Counted from the first letter of the stretch, positions 25,862 to 35,034 are shown. The stretch is 64,000 nucleotides of DNA from JANNBN01 sp031430595 (GCA_031430595.1 JANPBU010000019.1:1-64000), one strand, 5' to 3'. Notes: a model not told the origin generated them from the letters alone. Program-made: numbers and translations.

Positions 25862-26812
25862 CTACTTCATTTCTTTGGGGCGACCGAGGTTTGATGGTTC
25901 CATCAGTCGACCATAGTGATTTGGGCGACGCGTGTACAGCAGCCCGTATGTCAACCAATCTCGGCGCTGATCGAGATCTAAATCGGCAACGAGCACCGCT
26001 GGCGTGTCTCGGGGGGCTTCGACGATGACTCTACCGTACGGGTCAGAAATAAAGGAGGTACCAAAAAACGTAAGTGGACTTTCTTTCCCAATCCGGTTGA
26101 CGGCCACCATGAAGGTGGCATTCGCCAGGCCATTCGCGGTGATCATTTGGCGCCAAAGGGGAGCTGCATCGAAGTCGGGGAGACTCGGTTCGTTCCCGAT
26201 GGCGGTCGGGTACACGATCACTTCGGCCCCATCAAGTGAAAGTGCTCGGGCTAGCTCAGGGAACCATTGATCCCAGCACGTCGGAAAACCAAAATTCACA
26301 TCGAGTAACGGTACAACCGGGCACGCAACATCAGCTGGCTCAAAGTATTTGTCTTCGTGGTACAACGGAAACTCTGGGATATGAGTCTTTCGGGTTCGAG
26401 CCAAGAGCTTGCCACGAGAGTCGACACAAACTGCGGTGTTGTAGCCGTGGCCGTTTGCTCGTTCGTAGAGCGAGCCATGAACCGAGATGCCATGCACTGC
26501 TGCTTGTTCGCTCATAAACGAAACAGTTGGCCCCGTCTCAACATCTTCACCAAACGTGTGCAGCGCATCGATCACATTCGGGTCAGAACAAAAGTAGGGC
26601 GAGAGGGTGAGCTCTTGAAGACAAACAATCTGCGCACCTTCGTGTGCGGCCAGGGCGATTCCCTTAGCAAGGTCTGTGCGCATCTGTACCGGATCTGGGT
26701 TCCACGCACATTGCACCGCGCCGATACGCAGGTACGGACGAATTGCAGGTTCGGCGCGCATTGGTGAAGGCATCGGACTACCGAGCCGGGTTACCAGTGC
26801 GAAGTCAACCAT
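25862..26812 (-). CDS. aguB: N-carbamoylputrescine amidase
   Basis: A 316-residue nitrilase-superfamily enzyme that hydrolyses N-carbamoylputrescine to putrescine, CO2 and ammonia, the step after agmatine deiminase. The catalytic triad is visible: Glu in CLQELTLSPYF, Lys in TRKTHIPEFP and Cys in PTCWDQWFPELAR. The CWDQWFPE motif is typical of AguB. It is the first gene of the minus-strand operon and starts about 100 bases from the divergent GMC gene. The N-terminus could start at either of two internal ATG codons within the first 18 residues. Confidence 0.9.
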   Translation of the reverse strand: MVDFALVTRLGSPMPSPMRAEPAIRPYLRIGAVQCAWNPDPVQMRTDLAKGIALAAHEGAQIVCLQELTLSPYFCSDPNVIDALHTFGEDVETGPTVSFMSEQAAVHGISVHGSLYERANGHGYNTAVCVDSRGKLLARTRKTHIPEFPLYHEDKYFEPADVACPVVPLLDVNFGFPTCWDQWFPELARALSLDGAEVIVYPTAIGNEPSLPDFDAAPLWRQMITANGLANATFMVAVNRIGKESPLTFFGTSFISDPYGRVIVEAPRDTPAVLVADLDLDQRRDWLTYGLLYTRRPNHYGRLMEPSNLGRPKEMK

Positions 26813-26821
26813 GAGTACACC

Positions 26822-26847
26822 TTGACTGAAACTGAAAATTTAGTCAA
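26822..26847. promoter_or_regulatory. Candidate TetR operator in divergent promoter region
   Basis: TTGACT (26822-26827) and AGTCAA (26842-26847) form a perfect inverted repeat with 14 bases between. It lies 10 bases from the aguB start, in the gap shared with the divergent GMC gene. On the + strand TTGACT followed after 17 bases by CAATAG (26845-26850) could be a promoter, so the palindrome would cover the polymerase site. A TetR gene in the operon makes it a reasonable operator candidate. Confidence 0.45.
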
Positions 26848-26911
26848 TAGAGTGGCTTTGCCAATCACCAATGCCTCCGTTTGAAGGTGGTGTTTTGAGT
26901 AATGTCAGGTT

Positions 26912-28393
26912 ATGAGAATAGCGACAGATGTTGTAGTGGTTGGCGGCGGATCAAGTGGTGCAGTCATCGCAGCGCGGCTCGTTGAAGCTGGAGTGAAGGT
27001 TGTACTCATGGAAGCAGGCCCCGATTACGGGCGCTTCGAGGATCGCAACTGGCCACCTGAACTGCTAAATGCACAGGCGATCGCTACCTCTCACGATTGG
27101 GGGTACCAAAGCGGGCCGGTGGCTGGCCGTGAGCCTTGGACATTTGAACGGGCACGAGTTCTTGGCGGTTGTTCGGCCCACAACGGAGCCATCGCAGCGG
27201 TAGGTCACGCGAATGACTACGACGCATGGGGGCTACCACTCTGGCGCACTGATTCGCTCCGCCCTCTCTTCGAAAGCGTGCTTATGAAGATGAGGGTGCG
27301 AACGTACGAGCCCAACGAAGTAGGACCCTTCCATGCTCGGTGTCTTGAAGCGGCGCAGGCATGCGGCTGGAACATGGCCGAAGATCTCTGTGACCTCGAT
27401 GCCAACGACTCATTCGGGCGTGAGTCGGTCAATATTGTTAACCGCGTTCGCTGGAATACGGCCTTTGCCTATCTTGACCCCGTTCGCTCGAACACGAACC
27501 TACAGATCGTCGATCAAGTGATGGTCGACCGATTCGACGATACGACTGTGGGCGTTTCCGTGTCAGGCTGGCGAAACAGGAGCGAAGTCATCGTTGACGC
27601 TGAACGGGTCGTACTGTGCGCGGGGGTCTACGGGACCCCATCGATTTTGCAACGATCCGGTGTGGGTGATCCTCTTCGTTTACAGGCCTTAGGCATACAG
27701 ACGATCTGCGCACTTAGTGGCGTCGGGGCAAACTTGCATGATCACCCGATGGTGCACGCTGATCGAACGATTGGTCGAGAACTACAAGGGTGGCTTGACG
27801 AAGCGGCGAAACAAGGTGCCCTTCCTGAAGAACAAACCCTGGGAAAAGCCCTTTCTTCGCAAGCGACGGATGGCATCTTTGACCTACATCTCTTTCCGGT
27901 ATGTGCGTCAACACAAACCCTACTGACCGGCGGTAACGCTCTCATCGAGGTCGCTTGTGTAACACCCAAAAGCCGAGGACGAATCGACATCACGTCAATC
28001 GACCCTGAATCTGCGCCTCGAATCGATCATGGTTACCTCACCGATGAGTACGGTCATGATTTAGCCGTGCTGCGTGACGGGTTGGTGATGGCCCAAGAGT
28101 TATTCAACCAACAGGCTCTTGGCTCGCTGCTCGGACTTTCAGTTACTGAGACCTCCTCAGATGAAGCCATTCGTCGCAACGTGGCCCACTATTACCACCC
28201 GGTCGGTACCTGCAAGATGGGCTCAGATCAAGACGGCGAAGTGGTGTGCGATGAACGAGGAAAAGTGTTTGGCTTGAACCGTGTTTGGGTTGGCGATGTA
28301 TCTCTGATGCCACAAATACCCCGAGCCAACACCAACATCCCCGCAGTGATGATGGGTGAGCGGATAGCGCAGTCGTTGATCGGAACGATTTAA
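26912..28393 (+). CDS. GMC-family FAD-dependent oxidoreductase
   Basis: A 493-residue flavoprotein of the glucose-methanol-choline family. The FAD-binding motif VVVGGGSSGAVIAARL is at residues 8-23, with MEAGPDYG next. The GMC signature region is RVLGGCSAHNGAI, and the C-terminal catalytic motif is YYHPVGTCKMG with a later NTNIPA. Family members oxidise alcohols such as choline. It is divergent from the polyamine operon and convergent with the aminotransferase, so its substrate may be an amino alcohol or aldehyde derived from putrescine, but nothing in the sequence proves this. Confidence 0.85.
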   Translation: MRIATDVVVVGGGSSGAVIAARLVEAGVKVVLMEAGPDYGRFEDRNWPPELLNAQAIATSHDWGYQSGPVAGREPWTFERARVLGGCSAHNGAIAAVGHANDYDAWGLPLWRTDSLRPLFESVLMKMRVRTYEPNEVGPFHARCLEAAQACGWNMAEDLCDLDANDSFGRESVNIVNRVRWNTAFAYLDPVRSNTNLQIVDQVMVDRFDDTTVGVSVSGWRNRSEVIVDAERVVLCAGVYGTPSILQRSGVGDPLRLQALGIQTICALSGVGANLHDHPMVHADRTIGRELQGWLDEAAKQGALPEEQTLGKALSSQATDGIFDLHLFPVCASTQTLLTGGNALIEVACVTPKSRGRIDITSIDPESAPRIDHGYLTDEYGHDLAVLRDGLVMAQELFNQQALGSLLGLSVTETSSDEAIRRNVAHYYHPVGTCKMGSDQDGEVVCDERGKVFGLNRVWVGDVSLMPQIPRANTNIPAVMMGERIAQSLIGTI

Positions 28394-29784
28394 CGCCGAG
28401 CAACCCAGGCGTCGGCTGCACCAGACAAGACCGTTCGAAGTGTGTCGACGATGAAGCCGAGTTCTGATTCACCGCAAATGAGTGGCGGTGACAGTGTGAT
28501 CACTGGCTCGCCCCGATCGTCAGCCCTGCAGATGAGGCCGGCTTCATAGAGCCTTGGCGAAAGGTAGCCACGTAATAGCCATTCGGCTTCCTCGTCGGAA
28601 AAGAAACCCTTTGATGCCTGATCGGGAACGAGTTCGATTGCTCGGAAGAACCCGTCGCCACGAACGTCGCCCACGATAGGAAGGGCGCGTAGCGTATTGA
28701 GTGCTTCGCCAAACATATCTTGATGCTTCAACACGTGGCCACACAGGTCTTCACGCTCAAAGATATTGAGATTCTCGATAGCCACTGCGCAAGATACGGG
28801 GTGACCACCATATGTTTGGCCCTGCAGAAAAGTCGCACCGGCTGAGGTCATAAACGGCTCGGCAACTTTGTCGCTGACGATCAACCCTCCGAGGGGTGCA
28901 TAGCCGGAGGTGACACCTTTTGCGAAGGTAAGCATGTCGGGCTGATAATCGTATCGCTGCGAGCCGAACATATGACCAAGACGGCCGAACGCAGAGATCA
29001 CCTCATCGGAGACCAGCAACACATCGTATTGGTCGCAAATCTCTCGAATACGGGCCCAGTACCCTTCGGGCGGGGCGAACGCACCACCAGTATTTTGTAG
29101 TGGCTCCATGAACACTGCGGCAACACTCTCAGGGCCTTCCATCTCGATGCGAAGGGCAAGATCGTCGGCACAACGCAACGTACATGCGCTGAGGTGTTGG
29201 CAGTCATGGCAGCGGTAACGGTACGGAGTTTGTACCTTGATTGCGCCAGGCATCAGTGGCTCGAATGGCGTTTTGATTGACGGAACGCCGGTGAGTGATA
29301 GCGCACCCAACGACGTGCCGTGGTACGCCAGATAGCGACTGATCATTTTTGTTTTCGACGGCTGGCCCCGCAGCTTCCAATATTGGCGAGCCAGCTTTAT
29401 GGCGGTCTCCACTGCATCGCCGCCGGTCGGGGTAAAGAACACCCGATTGAGATCACCCGGTGCCATCGTGGCCAAGCGAGTCGCTAGTTCAATCGCCGGT
29501 TCATGAGCGAAACCCCAAACCGGAAAGTAACCAAGCTTTGCTGATTGGCGTTGAGCCGCATCGGCTAACTCGACGCGACCGTGTCCGACTTGCACTGCGA
29601 ATAATCCGGAAAGCCCGTCGAGGTATTGCTTGCCTGATGTATCCCAAACGTAAGCACCTTTACCGTGAGAAATGATCGGTACACGTGCCTCACCGTCGGC
29701 GTACTGACCCATTGGAGTAAAGTGCATCCAGAGGTGTTTTCCGGCAAGTTCAGCCAGTTCTTGTGGAGTTCTTTCGCTACCCAT
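28390..29784 (-). CDS. Class III aminotransferase, likely putrescine/polyamine-linked
   Basis: A 464-residue PLP-dependent transaminase starting at ATG 29784. VSDEVISAFGRLG holds the PLP-binding Asp, and TFAKGVTSGYAPLGG holds the Schiff-base Lys (about residue 289). Homologues include putrescine-pyruvate and beta-alanine-pyruvate transaminases; the neighbourhood favours putrescine to 4-aminobutanal. An unusual Cys motif, YRCHDCQHLSACTLRCADD, sits at residues 191-208 and has spacing C-x2-C-x5-C-x3-C. It may bind a metal or form disulfides and is not part of the usual active site. The gene overlaps the convergent GMC gene by four bases. Confidence 0.85.
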   Translation of the reverse strand: MGSERTPQELAELAGKHLWMHFTPMGQYADGEARVPIISHGKGAYVWDTSGKQYLDGLSGLFAVQVGHGRVELADAAQRQSAKLGYFPVWGFAHEPAIELATRLATMAPGDLNRVFFTPTGGDAVETAIKLARQYWKLRGQPSKTKMISRYLAYHGTSLGALSLTGVPSIKTPFEPLMPGAIKVQTPYRYRCHDCQHLSACTLRCADDLALRIEMEGPESVAAVFMEPLQNTGGAFAPPEGYWARIREICDQYDVLLVSDEVISAFGRLGHMFGSQRYDYQPDMLTFAKGVTSGYAPLGGLIVSDKVAEPFMTSAGATFLQGQTYGGHPVSCAVAIENLNIFEREDLCGHVLKHQDMFGEALNTLRALPIVGDVRGDGFFRAIELVPDQASKGFFSDEEAEWLLRGYLSPRLYEAGLICRADDRGEPVITLSPPLICGESELGFIVDTLRTVLSGAADAWVARR

Positions 29785-29876
29785 GAGCCCATCATCACAC
29801 GGCGTTTGGGCTGATTCGATCACTGAGAAAACCATTCCGATGGAACTCTTTGTCGCCTGAGTTCGACTGTACGGCT

Positions 29877-31400
29877 ATGTCGATGAGCTATGTAGCCGAT
29901 TCCGGTGGGTCCGACACTGGTGAATTGGCCACCACAACAACAGCACCGAAGGGCCTTGGCGCTGCTGCGAGCAAAAGATGGCGGTCGTTGTGGCGGTTAC
30001 ATTTCTATTCCGGCATGTTTGCAATGCCCTTCATTCTGTTTATGGCATTTACCGGTTTGATAATTTTGTACACCCAGCCATTGCACTCGTTGCTCAGTGG
30101 CGACCGGTACAACGTCGCTCAGGGTGCCAGCACCGTTCCGTATGAAGTTCAGGCGCAGGCGGCACAGGCGCGCTTCCCGGAAGCAACTCTCACCGGCGTA
30201 GTGACCCCAAGAAACGCAACTACTGCATCAGTATTTAGCCTCGATGACGGAAGCGGTTCCGGTCAACAGGTCTTCGTAAACCCCTATAGCGGCAAGGTGC
30301 TCGGCACGGAAAAGCCGGGAAGCGGTATCGTCGGGCTGGCCAACAGGCTGCATGGTTTCATGAACGTCAGCAGTGTCAAAGTTTCGCTACCGACGGTTTC
30401 TGCTTTCTGGGATCATGAAAAAATTATGCGGAACTATGTTGTTGGAGACATCGTTCTCGAGGTCCTCGGTGTTTGGACACTTGTATTGGTCATGTCTGGG
30501 CTGTACCTCTGGTGGCAACGGCGTTCGAGAACGGCGACGACCAAAACGAAGGCGAGCGGACGGGCCAAGCTACGCAATGCCCACAGTCTCTCTGGTGTGC
30601 TTCTTTTCGGTGCGATGTTTGTCACGATCATCTCGGGGCTTGGTTGGAGCAGGTACTGGGGGCCGAACTTCAGTGCGCTGGCAAACAAGGTCACGCCAAA
30701 TTTATGGACCGACGCACCACCAAGCGCACTCGGCACTCGAGGTGATCTTGATGTTCTCGGAAATCAAATCCCGTGGAATACCGGTGAGCGTCCCATTCCA
30801 GCCAGCTACGCAACCCCTGGCGACGGAGTGCTGCCTGCACCAGTCAGCCTAAATTTCGTCGCAACGCAAGCCGCGAATTTGGGAATGAAGCCAGGCTTCA
30901 CAATCAACTTCCCGAAAAACGTGACCGATGAAAAGACTTCGGTAACAACGTATGGAAGCTTCACACTTTCCAACTCTTGGCCACGAAAAACCAACGAGGC
31001 CCGTGATCTTCATCTTGATCAGTTTTCGGGACGCACACTGGCTGAACAAAATAGCTATGGGTATGGTGCGGTCTCGTATGGTCTAGATGTACTCGTAAGT
31101 AATCATATGGGTACTCAAATCGGTGTGTTCAGTCGCATCATGATGACCATGCTCTGCGTGTTGTCGATCTGGTAGGTCGGCAGTGCATTTGCGATGTTTG
31201 CCAAACGGCGGCGGGTCGGAACAACAGGCTTGCCTCGTCGGCCGATTGACGTAAAACTTTCGAAGCGAATTTCGATTACTGCAATGGTCATGGCAGTTGC
31301 CTTCCCTCTCTGGGGACTATGTGCGGCGCTTGTTCTTGGGGTCGACCGTTTCGTTATTCGCCGTAACGAACGCCTGCGAGCGGCTTTCGGGCAGCGTTAA
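29877..31400 (+). pseudogene. PepSY-associated membrane protein interrupted by an amber codon
   Basis: The frame encodes a PepSY-TM protein (PiuB-like) with four main membrane segments: the N-terminal RLHFYSGMFAMPFILFMAF helix, a PepSY-like extracytoplasmic region, and VLEVLGVWTLVLVMSGLYLW. The frame stops at TAG 31173-31175 after MMTMLCVLSIW. The same frame then continues with VGSAFAMFAKRRRVGTTGLP and a last helix (FPLWGLCAALVLGV) to TAA near 31400. The post-stop part fits the normal C-terminus of the family, so a single nonsense change or a sequence error split the gene. Family members take part in iron or siderophore handling. Confidence 0.75.
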
Positions 31401-31425
31401 GGTGACCTCCCGTTACCGGTCTGAC

Positions 31426-31566
31426 ATGAAACATTCAATGGTCTGTTTCGTTGCTGTTCTGGTTGTCGTGCTTTCCTTTGCCGGTTGTGGCCGATCAACG
31501 GGTCAGCCGAAGGGCTCAAATTCTGGACACCTCGGGCACCTCGACAACGAGGGCCCCAAGCGTTGA
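31426..31566 (+). CDS. Small putative lipoprotein
   Basis: A 46-residue product with a short basic start (MKHSMVCF), a hydrophobic stretch and a lipobox-like LSFAGC, leaving a mature tail of about 26 residues rich in Gly and His (GHLGHLDNEG). It lies 25 bases after the PepSY gene end and probably belongs to that transcript. Length and composition alone support it. Confidence 0.45.
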   Translation: MKHSMVCFVAVLVVVLSFAGCGRSTGQPKGSNSGHLGHLDNEGPKR

Positions 31567-31614
31567 AGAGCCCCATGGCCAAGGCGACTCCCAAGCACTT
31601 TTGGCCCCCTATTG

Positions 31615-31782
31615 ATTCATTCCGTAATGATCGGTATCGAGGAGATTCTGTACCGATCGCCATCCTCTTGTTTCGTTCCGTAATGATCGGACGGCGGCGT
31701 CTCCTCGACCGATCATTACGGTACGAACGGATAGGTGGGTTGTCCTTGGTCCTGGTCGATCATTACGGTACGAACGAATAGG
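31615..31782. repeat. Four copies of a ~20-bp repeat in opposing orientation
   Basis: The core CCGTAATGATCGG occurs at 31622-31634 and 31678-31690. Its reverse complement occurs at 31709-31721 and, with one base changed, at 31756-31768. Flanking bases are also shared (TTCRTT before, GTACGAACG after the inverted copies). The two direct copies are 56 bases apart and the inverted ones 47. The block fills most of the gap between the small lipoprotein gene and the TauD gene. It could be a small mobile repeat, an RNA hairpin array or a protein-binding array. Confidence 0.8.
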
Positions 31783-31831
31783 TGCCCAAAGCAAGCGATC
31801 GACTGCGACGCCTATCTAGGCAAATCTGTCG

Positions 31832-32659
31832 CTAGCGCAACGGGTCGAAGTACGGCTTGTCGCCGGCAACCGTTACCCGCTCCATGATCCGAACAGCCGG
31901 AAAATAGTCGGAGGCCGCGTAATGCTGACAGGCCCGGTTGTCCCAGAAAGCAATCGAGTTCGGCCGCCAAACAAACCGGCACTGATACTCCGGCTGAGCT
32001 GCCTGCGCATAGAGGTGGTCGAGAAGCCATGCGCTTTCCTGCGGGTTTAGACCCAAAATGTGGCTCGTGAAAGCTGAGTTGACGTACAGAATCCGACGCC
32101 CGGTTTCGGGGTGTGTCCGGACAACAGGATGCTCTTGTGGCGGGAATTTTTCGTGGAGTTCCTCGGTGGGCTTGTTCAGCCTTTTGGCAAATACGCGGGC
32201 GATGTCGTGTACTGCAGTCAGCGTACTTACGAATTCCTTTAGCTTGGGTGAGAGCGCTTCGTAGGCGGCTTCCATATTTGCATACAATGTGTCACCACCA
32301 GAGGAGGGTAGTTCGATAGACCGTAACAACGAACCCAGCGAAGGCTCGGTGCGCCAAGTGACATCTGAGTGCCAAACGTTTTCGGTTCCTCGTGAGTCGG
32401 GCCCATGGGAAATGCGCAACACCTGGGGGTCGGCCTGGTCTTTCGGGGTGGCCGGATGAATCTCAAGATTTCCAAAGCGGGCTGCGAATGCAATGTGTTG
32501 CTCTCGACTGATGTCCTGATCGCGAAAGAAGATGACTTTACGGCGCAGCAAGCAATCCCGCAGTTCAGCAATGACAGAATTGCTCAGATTCTCACGGAGG
32601 TCGACTCCGTGTATCTCTGCCCCAATCATCGGTGAAAATGGCTTTTCGATGAGACCCAT
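31832..32659 (-). CDS. TauD/TfdA-family Fe(II)/2-oxoglutarate dioxygenase
   Basis: A 275-residue enzyme. The ATG at 32659 matches the family N-terminus (FSPMIGAEIHGVDL). The iron ligands are visible: WHSDVTW (His and Asp) and NRACQHYAASDYF (distal His), with RIMERVTV holding the 2-oxoglutarate-binding Arg. The family hydroxylates taurine, alkyl sulfates, aryloxy acids or similar compounds; the substrate here is unknown. It is divergent from a cytochrome P450 gene 57 bases away, so both may respond to the same small molecule. Confidence 0.88.
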   Translation of the reverse strand: MGLIEKPFSPMIGAEIHGVDLRENLSNSVIAELRDCLLRRKVIFFRDQDISREQHIAFAARFGNLEIHPATPKDQADPQVLRISHGPDSRGTENVWHSDVTWRTEPSLGSLLRSIELPSSGGDTLYANMEAAYEALSPKLKEFVSTLTAVHDIARVFAKRLNKPTEELHEKFPPQEHPVVRTHPETGRRILYVNSAFTSHILGLNPQESAWLLDHLYAQAAQPEYQCRFVWRPNSIAFWDNRACQHYAASDYFPAVRIMERVTVAGDKPYFDPLR

Positions 32660-32716
32660 GTGCAGATCTTGCCTGCTGAAACACAAGTTATCCACTGAGT
32701 CGGGTAGTTTGCGCCA

Positions 32717-33961
32717 ATGATCTTGAATGTTGGGCAACCGGGCGAGTTCGACATCTTTAGCAACAACGTGCGGTGGGGTGATCAGAACGATTGGAATAAC
32801 AGCGCGCTTGCGTTGCACGAAAAGGGTGGGCTGCATCGAATCGAACGCGAAGGTTTTGATCCGTTTTGGGCCGTCATCGACCACGGGGCAGTGCTCGAAA
32901 TCGAACGCCACCCTGAACTATTTACCAACGGACCAGAACCGGTACTCGCCAATCGAGAAGCAATCTCAGCAAGACAATTAGAAATCAAGACGCTCATCCA
33001 TATGGATGCGTCACAGCATCATGCCTACCGACGTCTCACTACCGATTGGTTTAAGCCGGCGAGTATTCGGCGTCTCAACGATCGACTTGACGAACTCAGT
33101 CGCGAAGCAATGGTCAAGCTCGAACAACTGGGCGGTTCTTGTGATTTTGCCAAAGACATTTCGGGGCCCTATCCGTTGCAGGTCATTTTGAGAATATTGG
33201 GGCTACCCGAAGCAGACTTCCCCCGCATGCTGATGCTCACCCAGCAGCTCTTTGGACAAGAAGATCCTGACTTGCAACGAGGCGAAGTAAGCCCCGAAAT
33301 GCAGGCACAAATTCTCATGGACTTTTACAACTACTTCGTTGGAATCACCTCCGAACGTCGAGCGAACCCAACCGATGACCTGGCCAGTTTGATCGCTAAC
33401 GGCCAAATCAATGATCAACCAATGCCCGACCTAGAAACTATGGGCTACTACGTTATTGTCGCTACAGCCGGGCATGACACAACCTCAAGTGCCATGGCTG
33501 GGGGCATGCAAGCGCTTGCCGAAAACCCCGAGCAGTTGGAAAAATTGCAAGCCCACCCGGAACTGATGGCTAACGCGGTTGAAGAAATGATTCGCTGGAC
33601 GGGACCAGTGCGCCACTTCATGCGAACGGCTCAGGCTGACACCGAAGTACTCGGCCAAACTGTCGCCAAGGGTGACTGGCTGTACCTCTCGTACAAGGCA
33701 GCGAACATAGACCCTAACGTTTTCCCTGATCCGCTTCGCTTCGACATCGAACGATCCAACGCAGACAGGCAAATTTCGTTTGGCTACGGCGTTCACTTTT
33801 GCCTTGGGGCCCAGTTGGCCCGCAATGAGTTGCGGTCACTCTTTTCGCACCTCGTTCCACGCCTGGCATCGCTTGAACTTGCTGGTGATCCAACCATGAT
33901 GAAAACCACGTTTGTTGGGGGCCACAAGACCCTTCCAATTCGCTACACGCTGAAAGGTTGA
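32717..33961 (+). CDS. Cytochrome P450 (CYP125/142-like)
   Basis: A 414-residue bacterial P450. The I-helix oxygen-binding motif is AGHDTTSS (about residues 252-259), the K-helix ExxR is EEMIR, and the heme-binding loop is FGYGVHFCLGAQLARNE with the axial Cys. The arrangement resembles actinobacterial families 123-125 and 142, which act on sterol or terpenoid side chains, but the substrate cannot be read from sequence. The adjacent DUF1003 gene starts 6 bases after its stop codon. No ferredoxin gene is seen nearby. Confidence 0.9.
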   Translation: MILNVGQPGEFDIFSNNVRWGDQNDWNNSALALHEKGGLHRIEREGFDPFWAVIDHGAVLEIERHPELFTNGPEPVLANREAISARQLEIKTLIHMDASQHHAYRRLTTDWFKPASIRRLNDRLDELSREAMVKLEQLGGSCDFAKDISGPYPLQVILRILGLPEADFPRMLMLTQQLFGQEDPDLQRGEVSPEMQAQILMDFYNYFVGITSERRANPTDDLASLIANGQINDQPMPDLETMGYYVIVATAGHDTTSSAMAGGMQALAENPEQLEKLQAHPELMANAVEEMIRWTGPVRHFMRTAQADTEVLGQTVAKGDWLYLSYKAANIDPNVFPDPLRFDIERSNADRQISFGYGVHFCLGAQLARNELRSLFSHLVPRLASLELAGDPTMMKTTFVGGHKTLPIRYTLKG

Positions 33962-33967
33962 CTCCAT

Positions 33968-34426
33968 ATGTCCGAACAGGCGGCCCCAGTGCCCCGTCAT
34001 CCGGTTGTTGTAGCTCATGAAGCCCGGCGCGTAGCCAGTATTCAACTTCGCATTGCCGATACGGTCACGAAGTTCGCCGGGTCACTTCCGTTCGTATACC
34101 TCCATGCTGTTGCGTTCGCAGCCTGGATGGTGTTGGCTGAAAGCGATCCGTGGCCAAAACTGACTTTGGTGGTTTCACTCGAAGCAATCTTTCTCTCTAC
34201 CTTCGTCATGATTGGTCAAAACCGGCAGGCGGCGTTTCAACAGGCAAAAGCTGACCACGATTTTTTGGAACAAGAGCAGGAACTGAAACTCAACACCGAG
34301 CTCACTCGGTCAATCCACGCTCTGGCGACCGAGATTCACGGTCGGGTGCTATCTGATAGTGGCGAGACCTGTCTTGTAAGCCCACTTAACACGTCAAAGC
34401 CCACGTCTGCCCACGACGAAACGTGA
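33968..34426 (+). CDS. DUF1003 membrane protein
   Basis: A 152-residue protein with two transmembrane helices. LRIADTVTKFAGSLPFVYLH and LTLVVSLEAIFLSTFVMIGQ followed by NRQA match the conserved core of DUF1003 closely. A charged, coiled C-terminal region follows. The function of the family is unknown. It follows the P450 gene after 6 bases and its last 91 bases overlap the convergent HAD gene, so the true end of one of the two may be nearer. Confidence 0.8.
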   Translation: MSEQAAPVPRHPVVVAHEARRVASIQLRIADTVTKFAGSLPFVYLHAVAFAAWMVLAESDPWPKLTLVVSLEAIFLSTFVMIGQNRQAAFQQAKADHDFLEQEQELKLNTELTRSIHALATEIHGRVLSDSGETCLVSPLNTSKPTSAHDET

Positions 34427-35034
34427 AGGTGTGAATGGTCAAAGTTCATCGACGCTGTCATGGGGTTGGGGCAGGTGACGGTGGTGAGGCCAGCAGCAAC
34501 AGCAGCAGTACTTCCGTTAAAAGAGTCTTCGAGCGCCACCACGGAAACGGCCTCGCTGCGCTTAATACCGTGAAGCCCTAACGCATGCCAGTACAAATCT
34601 GGATGAGGCTTCGCCTTCGTGGTGTCTTCTCTCGTGACGATCGTCGAGAAGTACTCAGCTAGCCCAAGGCGATCAAGGTTCGGCGCAACCCACCCTCGAC
34701 TTGATGAAGAAACAACAGCACACGGAACGTCGCTTTCTTGGGCTGCTTTGAGCAACTCAATGATTCCATCGCGAACGTGTAGCTCGGTGACAGCCTCAAG
34801 GTTGCGGCGACGTTGTTCCAAGTAGACCGCCTTACGGTCGACGGTTCGTTTGGCGCCTTCTTCAATCCAGTCAATCCAAAAGTCGGGCGATGGTTGGGCG
34901 GTTCCGATGACGGCGGTCCAACGCGCCGTGTCTAGTTCGATCCCAAACTCTTGAAATATTGACGAAATTGACTCGAACTCAGCGACCTCCGTATCAAGGA
35001 TGGTTCCATCAAAATCAAAAAACAATGCGCGCAT
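34336..35034 (-). CDS. HAD-superfamily hydrolase (phosphoglucomutase/phosphatase type)
   Basis: A 232-residue haloacid dehalogenase-like enzyme. Motif I is FFDFDGTILDTE (nucleophile Asp), motif II is AVVSSSSRG, motif III includes KAKPHPDLYWHAL, and motif IV is VVALEDSFNG. An alpha-helical cap lies between motifs I and II. The closest well-known groups are beta-phosphoglucomutase and sugar-phosphate phosphatases. The C-terminal end overlaps the DUF1003 gene and is rather long. A PAC2 gene lies 24 bases upstream on the same strand. Confidence 0.85.
   Translation of the reverse strand: MRALFFDFDGTILDTEVAEFESISSIFQEFGIELDTARWTAVIGTAQPSPDFWIDWIEEGAKRTVDRKAVYLEQRRRNLEAVTELHVRDGIIELLKAAQESDVPCAVVSSSSRGWVAPNLDRLGLAEYFSTIVTREDTTKAKPHPDLYWHALGLHGIKRSEAVSVVALEDSFNGSTAAVAAGLTTVTCPNPMTASMNFDHSHLHVSSWADVGFDVLSGLTRQVSPLSDSTRP

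Noticed and set aside
31615..31782. CRISPR or IS terminal repeats
   Set aside because: The copies are in opposing orientation with unequal spacing and no transposase or cas gene is present.
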